From NCBI GenBank assembly GCA_016432585.1, contig CP066696.1:886113-950112 (forward strand): 64,000 nt of DNA, written 5' to 3'. The notes under the pieces are model-generated. The model made no database searches. It had not been told where the DNA came from and saw only the letters and a program-made list of their open reading frames with translations. Made by a program: the position numbers and the translations under genes. How positions within the stretch are numbered: the stretch's first letter is position 1; each line of letters opens with the position of its first letter. This DNA is from Candidatus Saccharibacteria bacterium. Lineage in GTDB: Bacteria; Patescibacteriota; Saccharimonadia; Saccharimonadales; Saccharimonadaceae. Of this stretch, positions 8,256-15,077 are shown piece by piece.

Positions 8256-9542
8256 TTAGCGTCCGGATATGTCTTCTACTTTTACACCCTTGGCATACTT
8301 TGGCAAAAGTGTCATGTCCATACTCCAGGCATCGAGCAACGGCTGCAGGATCCGCCAGCTTTCAAGCACTTCACTGTTAGAGGTAAATAGGCTTTTATGG
8401 GATCGAATTGCATCGACAATCACCTGCTCGTAAGCATCTGGTAGCACCGTATCATCAGGGTAGGAAAAGGCTAGTTTTTGCGCTTCGAATTCCCGATCAT
8501 AACCCGGCTTCTTGGTGAACAACTCGATCTCCACTCCTTCGTTTGGTTGAATATGAAGTGTCAGACAGTTGCTTTGCGCCTCGTGACCTTTGCGAAAATG
8601 TATTCTTACCTCTGTTGTTTTTGCGCTCAATGCCTTGCCAGTCGTCAACACCAACGGCACGTCCTTCCATTTTGGATTGTCCGAGAAAAGCGTCACCGAG
8701 ACAAAGGTCTCCGTAAGGGTTCGCGGGTTATCAACCTCTGTTTCGTACGTATCGTATTGTGCCCGCACGGCTTTTTGTGGGTCGGCAGGCTGTATCGATC
8801 GCAGCGCTTCGTATCGCCGTTTTGGCAGCTCGCTCCAATCCAAATCACTGGGAATATCCATAACCGTTAACGCCAGTAACTGCATAAGGTGCCCCTGTAA
8901 AACATCGCGCAGAGCCCCAGTTTGCTCGTAGAATCCCGCCCTACCCTCTATTCCAATCGTCTCGGTGGCGCGCAACTCGATTTTTTCGATAGACGCGTTA
9001 TCCCAAATATGTGTAAAAAGTGCGTTTCCACCTCTAAAGGCCACAATATTTTGCGCCATTTCTTTCGCTAAGTAGTGATCGATACGGTAAATTTGCGACT
9101 CCTGATAATACTTAGCCGCCTGCTCGATAACTTGCTGTGCCGATGCCAAGTCTACCCCGAACGGTTTTTCGAACAAGATTTTTACATTATCCGTACACAG
9201 CCCTATCTGTCCCATAAAATCTACAATCTGCGAGGCAGCCGTAGGCGGAACAGAAAGATACACAAGCAGCTGCTCGTCGGGTTGCAGTGATAGGTAGTCT
9301 CGCAGCTTGCTATAGTCCTCTGCATTAGCAACGTTCATCGTAAAAACAGAAAGCGATGCTAAGCCGGATATATCACCTAGCGCCGAGCGCAGAATATCCT
9401 CTCCATTCGCTTCGCGGCGAGATACACCAATAACCTCTACCTGGTCAAAGTCTCCTGTCTTTTTGATAGCACTGAGCGCCGGAAGAAGCTTACGAGTGCT
9501 AAGATCGCCCGTAATGCCAAATATAAGAAGTTTGGTTTTCAT
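8256..9542 (-). CDS. zwf: Glucose-6-phosphate 1-dehydrogenase
   Basis: Oxidises glucose-6-phosphate to 6-phosphogluconolactone, yielding NADPH. 428 residues, somewhat shorter than typical (about 480-500). The nucleotide-binding motif GITGDLSTRKL lies at the N-terminus, EKPFG in the middle, and the substrate signature reads RIDHYLAKE, with Ala where Gly is usual. The start MKTKLLIFG at 9542 has TATACT 6 nt upstream (leaderless). The 30-residue upstream extension crosses that promoter and is rejected. Confidence 0.95.
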   Translation of the reverse strand: MKTKLLIFGITGDLSTRKLLPALSAIKKTGDFDQVEVIGVSRREANGEDILRSALGDISGLASLSVFTMNVANAEDYSKLRDYLSLQPDEQLLVYLSVPPTAASQIVDFMGQIGLCTDNVKILFEKPFGVDLASAQQVIEQAAKYYQESQIYRIDHYLAKEMAQNIVAFRGGNALFTHIWDNASIEKIELRATETIGIEGRAGFYEQTGALRDVLQGHLMQLLALTVMDIPSDLDWSELPKRRYEALRSIQPADPQKAVRAQYDTYETEVDNPRTLTETFVSVTLFSDNPKWKDVPLVLTTGKALSAKTTEVRIHFRKGHEAQSNCLTLHIQPNEGVEIELFTKKPGYDREFEAQKLAFSYPDDTVLPDAYEQVIVDAIRSHKSLFTSNSEVLESWRILQPLLDAWSMDMTLLPKYAKGVKVEDISGR

Positions 9543-9585
9543 CTCTCTAGTATACCCCTTTTTGGGTTGTTTTGTGATAAGAATA

Positions 9586-9614
9586 TTGACAATATTGTAG
9601 TTTTGATGTATAAT
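9586..9614 (+). promoter_or_regulatory. Perfect consensus sigma-70 promoter
   Basis: TTGACA (9586-9591), 17 bp, TATAAT (9609-9614): both hexamers match consensus exactly. It drives the GC-rich gene at 9710 through a structured leader of about 90 nt. It is one of the best promoters in the window, so this gene is probably strongly transcribed. Confidence 0.9.
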
Positions 9615-9619
9615 ATGAA

Positions 9620-9709
9620 ACATCCTCGTCATTGTGACTTGAGGAGGGCACCCCGCAAGGGAGTGGACGGCTTGCCAGCCTTAACGGCATTCACAGAGAG
9701 AAGCACACG
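9620..9709 (+). promoter_or_regulatory. Structured 5' leader shared with the next gene
   Basis: The leader contains TGCC-AGCCTTAAC-GGCA (9673-9691). The gene at 10258 has a near-copy, TGCCGA-GCCTTAT-TCGGCA (10223-10243), at a similar distance from its start. Short CCC-CGCAA-GGG pairing is also possible upstream. No known riboswitch class is recognised. Confidence 0.5.
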
Positions 9710-10048
9710 ATGACTGCTGCATCCCCGCGCATCACCTCGTCCGCCGGTGTCGCCCTCGTCTCGGTTCCCGTTCTCTCGAAGAACGTGATCCACCTGATCG
9801 GGGCGCACAACACCACGGCCGAGATCGCCGGCATGCTCTTCCAGATCTACGGCACGGGCAACCGCCTGAGCCTGAAGGTCACGCTGAAGAGCGGTCACGA
9901 GATCCGCGTGCAGATCACCAGCTTCAAGTTCGTCGCGAGCGACAACCTCGAGTTCGAGGGTCGGATCGCCAACGGCTCGAAGTGGGACAAGGTGAAGGGC
10001 ACGTTCCGCGGCACCAACAGCGGCGGCTCGCTCCAGATCGTCGACTGA
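9710..10048 (+). CDS. GC-rich small protein, cassette A
   Basis: 112 residues, no membrane segment, no Cys, predicted mostly beta. Only 8 of 112 sense codons end in A or T and the stop is TGA, in sharp contrast to neighbours. The C-terminal half (about 55-112: SGHEIRVQITSFKF, NLEFEGR, VKGTFRG, SLQI) follows the same strand pattern as the gene at 10258 (VKVTRNGFEFKG, VTGDYD, GQLNF), so the two are probably paralogues. The leader hairpin, strong promoter and UUCG-loop terminator form a complete unit. Function unknown; I infer transfer from a high-GC donor. Confidence 0.75.
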   Translation: MTAASPRITSSAGVALVSVPVLSKNVIHLIGAHNTTAEIAGMLFQIYGTGNRLSLKVTLKSGHEIRVQITSFKFVASDNLEFEGRIANGSKWDKVKGTFRGTNSGGSLQIVD

Positions 10049-10097
10049 CAGTCGACCCTGGCCCGCCCAGCATCACCACCCTGCACTCTCGCACTAC

Positions 10098-10136
10098 CCC
10101 CTCACGCTTCGGCGTGAGGGGTGCTTCACTTTTAAG
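10098..10136 (+). terminator. UUCG-loop terminator of cassette A
   Basis: CCCCTCACGC-TTCG-GCGTGAGGGG (10098-10121), followed by GCTTCACTTTTA. The gene at 10258 ends with the same tail, GCTTTACTTTTA, after its hairpin. Confidence 0.8.
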
Positions 10137-10141
10137 GGGTA

Positions 10142-10170
10142 TTGACTAAATACCCTATATAGTATAGAGT
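10142..10170 (+). promoter_or_regulatory. Promoter of cassette B
   Basis: TTGACT (10142-10147), 17 bp, TAGAGT (10165-10170); an overlapping TATAGA at 10163-10168 is an alternative -10. The same TTGACT/TAGAGT pair with a 16-bp spacer precedes the GC-rich gene at 59819. Confidence 0.6.
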
Positions 10171-10199
10171 TTATAACGATCCTTTGCCTATCCGCAGAG

Positions 10200-10257
10200 G
10201 TGGTGCGCCAATCGCACCGGCCTGCCGAGCCTTATTCGGCATTTTGGAAGGACACGC
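10200..10257 (+). promoter_or_regulatory. Double-hairpin leader of cassette B
   Basis: Two hairpins precede the Shine-Dalgarno GGAAGGA: GGTGCG-CCAAT-CGCACC (about 10202-10218) and TGCCGA-GCCTTAT-TCGGCA (10223-10243). The second is shared with cassette A. Confidence 0.55.
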
Positions 10258-10557
10258 ATGGGTCAGCGAGCAGTTTCGTCGCGGTCGAGAATCATCCACG
10301 GCAGCAAGTACCAGGACTTCCTGCTTGCCTCTCTCAAGGGGAGCACGAAGGAAGTCAGCCTCACTGTCGTTCCGGCTTCCGTCCCTGTCGGGTCGGAGCG
10401 CGACCTGGACGTCACCGTCTCGGTGGCGCTCACCGAGGTCAAGGTGACTCGGAACGGATTCGAGTTCAAGGGAACCTGCCAGAACAAGCAGGTCACCGGC
10501 GACTACGACATCCGCCCGAACGACAAGCCGGGCACTGGCCAGCTGAACTTCAGCTAG
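10258..10557 (+). CDS. GC-rich small protein, cassette B
   Basis: 99 residues, probable all-beta, with a single Cys in the C-terminal half. Codons are nearly all G/C-ending. The ATG at 10258 has GGAAGGA 6 nt upstream. It resembles cassette A in the C-terminal half and in having a matching leader hairpin and 3' tail, so the pair looks like a tandem duplication of a whole transcription unit that has since diverged. No catalytic motif is visible and function is unknown. It is convergent with the metal-transporter operon. Confidence 0.75.
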   Translation: MGQRAVSSRSRIIHGSKYQDFLLASLKGSTKEVSLTVVPASVPVGSERDLDVTVSVALTEVKVTRNGFEFKGTCQNKQVTGDYDIRPNDKPGTGQLNFS

Positions 10558-10584
10558 CAACGCCCGCATCCCCGCCCCTTCTAC

Positions 10585-10625
10585 CCCCGCGCGCCACGAC
10601 GGCGCGCGGGGCGCTTTACTTTTAG
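10585..10625 (+). terminator. GC-rich terminator of cassette B
   Basis: An 11-bp stem, CCCCGCGCGCC-ACGAC-GGCGCGCGGGG, followed by CGCTTTACTTTTA. The tail overlaps the stop of the convergent permease gene. Confidence 0.8.
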
Positions 10626-11464
10626 GCATGTTTTTTGGAGTAAAATCGCGCCATAATTCCGTATTTTGGCGCAGCGATAAATGTTAGCGCGAACATAACG
10701 CCCAAAACAAGCACCATTGCTCCACCAGTTGAAACATCGAAATAATAACTGCTGTACGCGCCCGCAATACAAGCAAAGACACTCACACCGGCCGCAATGG
10801 CCAGCATTCGATCGAACTTATCAGTCCAAAGATGTGCAATTGCCCCGGGCGTGATAAGCATAGCAACCACCAGTACGATACCAACCGTCTGCACCGATGC
10901 GACAACTGTGAGCGCCAGCGATGCTAACAGCAAATAATGGTAAAACGGCACGTTTAAGCGAATTGCCTGCGCATGAGCAGGATCGAACGCATAAAGAAGC
11001 AAGCTGCGACGAAGCGCCAAAATCAACCCTACGACCACTGCCGCAATCAGCCCGACCTGCCAGGCATCTGTATCTGAAATCCCCAGTACATAGCCAAAAA
11101 GAATATGCATGAGATCGATATTGCTAGGGATACGCGATACGAGCACGAGTCCCAGCGCAAATAATGTCGTATAAACGATGCCGATAACCGCGTCGTCGTT
11201 GAGGCGAACTTTTTGCTTGATATAGCCGATTCCTAAAACGCCGCCAAGCCCGAATATGAAAGCGCCAATACTAAATGGAATACCAATAACATACGCAAGC
11301 ACCACCCCGGGCAGCACGGAATGCGACACAGCATCGCCCATAAGCGACCAGCGCTTTAGCACCATGAAACACGAAAGCAGTGCGCACACCACCCCGACAA
11401 GCGAGCTAACAATGATCGCCTTGAGCATAAAATCATACTCTAGCGGTGCAATTATATATTCCAT
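10622..11464 (-). CDS. Mn/Zn ABC transporter permease
   Basis: 280 residues with about eight hydrophobic segments, of the ZnuB/MntB/SitD ABC-3 permease family. It forms the membrane channel with the ATPase at 11452, whose end it overlaps by 13 nt. Recognisable features are the N-terminal GVVCALLSCFMVLKRWSLMGDAVSHSVLPG segment, typical of the family. It is the last gene of the operon CYTH - binding protein - ATPase - permease. Confidence 0.93.
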   Translation of the reverse strand: MEYIIAPLEYDFMLKAIIVSSLVGVVCALLSCFMVLKRWSLMGDAVSHSVLPGVVLAYVIGIPFSIGAFIFGLGGVLGIGYIKQKVRLNDDAVIGIVYTTLFALGLVLVSRIPSNIDLMHILFGYVLGISDTDAWQVGLIAAVVVGLILALRRSLLLYAFDPAHAQAIRLNVPFYHYLLLASLALTVVASVQTVGIVLVVAMLITPGAIAHLWTDKFDRMLAIAAGVSVFACIAGAYSSYYFDVSTGGAMVLVLGVMFALTFIAAPKYGIMARFYSKKHA

Positions 11465-12201
11465 ATTTCCCCTTTTATTGGCATAACGCTATCGTAGGTT
11501 TTTTCGATGTTTTCACGCGTGAACACTTTTTTTATCGGTCCCGCCGCCACTACTGTTTGCTTGAGCAAGATAATGTGATCACAGTAAGAACCTATGGTAT
11601 TTAGATCGTGCGCGGCAATAAGCGTCGTGACTCCCTGCGATTGCAGCTCCTTTAAAAGTGCCACAAGCGAATGTTCGGTTTTTGCATCGACGCCAGCAAA
11701 CGGTTCGTCGAGGAGAAGAATCGTTGCACCCTGCGCAAGTGCGCGCGCAACAAAAACGCGCTTGCGTTGGCCGCCCGAAAGCTGCCCTACTTGCCTATTG
11801 GCGTAATCGCTAAGATGCACGCGCTTTAATGCCGTTGCGACAAGTTCCCTATCGGTAGTCGTGGGAATACGCAGCGGGTTCATAAACCCATACCGCCCCA
11901 TCATAACAACATCTTCAACAGATACGGGAAAATTCCAGTCGATAGCTTCGGTTTGAGGCACATAGGCGACAACACCGGTTTTTTGCGCCTGACGGACTGG
12001 CATGCCAGCGAGAAACACCTTTCCAGTCGATAGCGGAACAGCGTTCATAATTGCCTTGAAAAGTGTCGACTTACCTGCGCCGTTCATGCCGACAAGACCG
12101 CAAATTGCCCCTGTTGGTATTTGTGCGGTTGCGCCGTGAAGCACTGTTTTTTGGTGATATTTCACCGAGACATCCTGAATGTCGATTGCGATAGCTTTCA
12201 T
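11452..12201 (-). CDS. Mn/Zn ABC transporter ATP-binding protein
   Basis: 249 residues, cytoplasmic. Walker A GMNGAGKST (about 38-46), Q-loop YVPQTEAIDW, signature LSGGQRKR, Walker B ILLLDEPF and the switch His in AAHDLN are all present, so it should be active. Its ATG overlaps the stop of the binding-protein gene by 1 nt (TAATG-type coupling), and it overlaps the permease downstream. It powers uptake of Mn2+, Zn2+ or Fe2+; the metal cannot be fixed from the ATPase. Confidence 0.95.
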   Translation of the reverse strand: MKAIAIDIQDVSVKYHQKTVLHGATAQIPTGAICGLVGMNGAGKSTLFKAIMNAVPLSTGKVFLAGMPVRQAQKTGVVAYVPQTEAIDWNFPVSVEDVVMMGRYGFMNPLRIPTTTDRELVATALKRVHLSDYANRQVGQLSGGQRKRVFVARALAQGATILLLDEPFAGVDAKTEHSLVALLKELQSQGVTTLIAAHDLNTIGSYCDHIILLKQTVVAAGPIKKVFTRENIEKTYDSVMPIKGEIWNI

Positions 12202-13124
12202 TACTTCAGCCGCAACCCTTCTATAAGCGTACGTGCGTTGTATTCAAGCAACTTGAGATAGGTTGGAGTTGGACCATCGGCACCCGAAAGCGAGTCGACA
12301 TAAAATACGCCGCCGAAACGTGCGCCTGATTCTGCTGCAACTTGGCGCTGCGCCTTGTCGTTAACCGTACTTTCGCAAAATACCGCAGGCACTTTGTTTT
12401 CACGAACCATCTCGACAACACTACGGATCTGTTGCGGCGTTCCCTGCGCGTCGGCATTTATTGGCCATAAATAGCCCTGTTTTAAGCCGTAATCGCGAAT
12501 AAGGTAGCTAAATGCGCCTTCACAGCTAATCATATAACGGTTTGATTCGGGTAGTTCGCTTAGTCCGTTTTTAAGCGTCGTATCGACCGCCTCAATCTGA
12601 GATTTGTAGTTTGCAGCATTCTGTCCGTAATACTGTGCGTTATCTGGGTCGATATCCGACAGCGCTTTTGTAATAGTATCGACATACGTCAGTGCATTTT
12701 TTGGCGACATCCAGGCGTGCGGATTTGGCTTGTCTTTGTATGGCCCTTCGGCAATTGACATTGGTTCGATACCGTCGGTTAGCGTTACATGCGGCACGCT
12801 TCCAATATTCTGATAGAGTTTTTCAGCCCATTTCTCTAGGTTCATGCCGTTATCAAGTACAATATCCGCTTTTTGCAATCGAACAAGATCTTGCGGCGTT
12901 GGCTCGTAGCCGTGAATCTCGGCGCCTGGCTTTGTAAGCGAATCGACGTCTGCGCGATCACCTGCAACGTTTTTTGCCATGTCCGCGAGGACGGTAAAGG
13001 TCGTAAGAACTTGCTTTTTGTCGTTATCGGTTTTTGTCGTACGAAGCTGTATCACCGAATACGCGACAAGGCCAATAAGGACTGCCGCCACAAAAACGAC
13101 CGCTAGCGTGCTGTATTTTTTCAT
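12201..13124 (-). CDS. Metal-binding protein of the ABC transporter (cluster A-I)
   Basis: 307 residues, ZnuA/MntC/PsaA family. Four metal-ligand positions are visible in the expected order: His in EIHGYEPTP, His in NPHAWMSP, Glu in SCEGAFSYL and Asp in YVDSLSG. This His-His-Glu-Asp set and the lack of a His-rich loop fit a Mn/Fe-type site, though Zn is possible. The N-terminal hydrophobic segment (4-27) has no lipobox Cys, so it is probably anchored by an uncleaved helix or released, not a lipoprotein. Overlaps the CYTH gene by 4 nt (ATGA). Confidence 0.92.
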   Translation of the reverse strand: MKKYSTLAVVFVAAVLIGLVAYSVIQLRTTKTDNDKKQVLTTFTVLADMAKNVAGDRADVDSLTKPGAEIHGYEPTPQDLVRLQKADIVLDNGMNLEKWAEKLYQNIGSVPHVTLTDGIEPMSIAEGPYKDKPNPHAWMSPKNALTYVDTITKALSDIDPDNAQYYGQNAANYKSQIEAVDTTLKNGLSELPESNRYMISCEGAFSYLIRDYGLKQGYLWPINADAQGTPQQIRSVVEMVRENKVPAVFCESTVNDKAQRQVAAESGARFGGVFYVDSLSGADGPTPTYLKLLEYNARTLIEGLRLK

Positions 13125-13717
13125 TGCTCTTTTCCCTCTCCGCTAATAATCGCAGGCAATGGTTGATCGAACGCCACGAGTGGTATATTTACAAGCTGGC
13201 TTGCATCACCGTCTGGATATTGCACCTGATATGCCGAGGTGGCCGAGCCAAAAACAGCATCTTCCCAGTTAAATCCAAGCAGTGCCGCCACTTCTCTTAC
13301 CCGTGCTTCGCTTTCACCTTCGATTTCGACATACGGATCAAGCCATGGCCATTCGTCGAGGACAATTTCTACATCGTCCAACCTCCATGTTTCGCGACGA
13401 GATTCCTGAAAAGACTTGTGTGCCAATCCGACTTGCTCTAGAAGAGCGATCGTATCGTTAAAGCTATTCACTGTTAGTTCGATCTCTTTGGCGCCCGTCA
13501 GGGAGTGTTCATCGAAACGCTTGTAGGTGAGTGTTACCTTATTACCCTCGTCGCGAACACGAATAAAAGAATTCTGCGCAGCAAGTTCGGGCGTCTCTAT
13601 AATGACACGGCGCATTAGTCGCATCGGCTGCTCTAGATCCGCATTCTGACGAGCCAGGGATTGCCGCAGCTTATCAAAATCTACGCCGAGAAATTTAACT
13701 TCGATTTCAGTCTTCAT
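13121..13717 (-). CDS. CYTH-domain protein
   Basis: 198 residues. The N-terminal EIEVKF matches the ExExK signature of CYTH domains (class IV adenylate cyclase, thiamine triphosphatase and tripolyphosphatase). Conserved charged strands follow: FIRVRDEG, VTLTYKRF, KEIELTV, ETWRLDDVEIVLDEWP and YVEIEGE. These line the acidic/basic tunnel that binds triphosphates with divalent metal. The substrate is unknown. ATGA overlap with the metal-binding gene shows co-translation, perhaps because CYTH enzymes depend on Mn/Mg. It uses TGA as stop, rare here outside the GC-rich genes. Confidence 0.9.
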   Translation of the reverse strand: MKTEIEVKFLGVDFDKLRQSLARQNADLEQPMRLMRRVIIETPELAAQNSFIRVRDEGNKVTLTYKRFDEHSLTGAKEIELTVNSFNDTIALLEQVGLAHKSFQESRRETWRLDDVEIVLDEWPWLDPYVEIEGESEARVREVAALLGFNWEDAVFGSATSAYQVQYPDGDASQLVNIPLVAFDQPLPAIISGEGKEQ

Positions 13718-13808
13718 TTATCCTATTCCTTTTGGGCAAAAGGAGGCGCAGCATGCCGCTACGCCCCACCTTTTTATATCGCAACCAATGCCTAGCACTG
13801 GCGCCGAA

Positions 13809-14864
13809 TTACTTTTTAAGTATGCTTGTGTCCGGATCGTTTTCGTCGCGGTCAGCACTAGGGCTCTGTCCGCCTGCTTTTTGTTGGCCGCCGGCGTTTA
13901 CTTCGTAGCTGGTGTTGGTGCTTTCAAAGAAATTCACCAGTTCTAGCGTATCGTTGGCCGCTGCCATCCACTTTGCTGGGTTTGAAACCTTGTAGTGAGG
14001 CTCGAATCCAAGCTCTTCTAGGCGACGATCGGCGAGGTACTTAACATACTGGTTAATGTAGTCACTGTTAAGGCCAAGAATACCATTTGGTAGCAGGTCG
14101 CGGTTGTAGCCCTCTTCCATATCAACGGCATCAAGAATCATCTGCTTGATTTCGTTCGCGAATTCCTCGGTCTGAAGATCTTCGTTTTCTTCGAGTACCG
14201 TAAGAATAAGATTGATACCGAACTTTAGGTGCAGGCTTTCATCGCGAACCACCCAGTCGATAAGCGAGCCAAAGTTGCGGAGAAGATTGCGCTGGCGGAA
14301 ACTAAGCGCCACCATGAAGCCACTGTAAAACCAGATACCCTCAAGAATGATATTGTAGGCTACGAGGTTGCGAACAAAATCTTTCTTGCCTTCGGTCGTG
14401 GTGATATCAAGCGTTTCTTCGGTCATACGCTTGATAAACTTTGTTTCAAATTCCTCTTTACGTGCCATGCTTGGCGTATCTACGTGTGCCGCGTATGCTT
14501 TGTCGCGGTCAATTGGGAACGTTTCAAGCACGTACTCGAAGCTCATACAGTGATTTGCCTCTTCCCACATTTGCTTTGCAAGGTAAAGGTGACACTCGGC
14601 AGCATTTACATACGGATACACACCAAAGGCCAGTGCCTTATTAACAAGCAGTTCGTTCGGGTTGAAGTAGCTCATGAGGAACGTCAGCGCGTGACGCTCT
14701 TCGTCGGACATTTTTTTCCAGTCGGTTAAATCTTGCCCTAGCTGAATTTCGTTTGGAAACCATGTGTTTGAAACGGCTTGGTCGTAAAGATCCATCGCCC
14801 ACTGGTAGTTGATTGGCTTGAGGAGTAGTCCGTCTTGGATACCCGTGCCGAGAATGCCTGCCAT
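13809..14864 (-). CDS. nrdB: Ribonucleotide reductase small subunit, class Ic-like
   Basis: 351 residues; supplies the radical or oxidant to NrdA for dNTP synthesis. Metal ligands occur at E71, E102, H105, E175, E209 and H212, with the same spacings (31, 3 and 34) as the classical ligands. The radical Tyr position (4 after the first His) is F109, and the first ligand is Glu rather than Asp. Both changes match the class Ic R2 of Chlamydia trachomatis, which uses a Mn/Fe cofactor instead of a tyrosyl radical. The Ser/Asp-rich C-terminus should dock on NrdA. Last gene of the nrd operon. Confidence 0.95.
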   Translation of the reverse strand: MAGILGTGIQDGLLLKPINYQWAMDLYDQAVSNTWFPNEIQLGQDLTDWKKMSDEERHALTFLMSYFNPNELLVNKALAFGVYPYVNAAECHLYLAKQMWEEANHCMSFEYVLETFPIDRDKAYAAHVDTPSMARKEEFETKFIKRMTEETLDITTTEGKKDFVRNLVAYNIILEGIWFYSGFMVALSFRQRNLLRNFGSLIDWVVRDESLHLKFGINLILTVLEENEDLQTEEFANEIKQMILDAVDMEEGYNRDLLPNGILGLNSDYINQYVKYLADRRLEELGFEPHYKVSNPAKWMAAANDTLELVNFFESTNTSYEVNAGGQQKAGGQSPSADRDENDPDTSILKK

Positions 14865-14891
14865 AGTATTATTTACCTTTCGTTCGTATTA

Positions 14892-15065
14892 TTATTCGCA
14901 GCCATCGCAGATAGTTAGCAGCGCTGGATCAAGCGGAGCGGCGGTTTGGCCATTCGCTTTAGCCTCTTCGCTTGCTTGCTCCTGGGCGTTTTGCATTGCC
15001 TGTTCAATTGCAGCTAACTTTTCTTCGAGTGTCATTTCGTCGTTGATAATGTTGTTTGCGTTCAT
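14892..15065 (-). CDS. Detached NrdA C-terminal redox tail, 57 aa
   Basis: A 57-residue ORF between nrdA and nrdB. A Glu/Ala/Gln-rich helix (about 10-37) is followed by a short linker and a C-terminal CDGCE (C53, C56). Class I NrdA proteins normally end with a mobile Cys pair that re-reduces the active site; the NrdA here has none, so I infer that this ORF supplies it. It lies in the same frame as nrdA, separated by UAG plus four codons, and has its own AGGAGGG that overlaps that stop. It could act as a separate shuttle protein or as a readthrough extension. Confidence 0.8.
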   Translation of the reverse strand: MNANNIINDEMTLEEKLAAIEQAMQNAQEQASEEAKANGQTAAPLDPALLTICDGCE

Positions 15066-15077
15066 AGTGATGCCCTC

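Noticed and set aside
9650-10620. Contamination or chimeric assembly as the source of GC-rich genes
   Set aside because: The six genes are in separate places, each joined to AT-rich promoters typical of the genome and to intact neighbours; a chimera would not repeat this pattern.
9586-10625. Integron gene cassettes with attC sites
   Set aside because: Each unit has its own promoter and the terminal hairpins lack RYYYAAC/GTTRRRY core sites; no integrase nearby.
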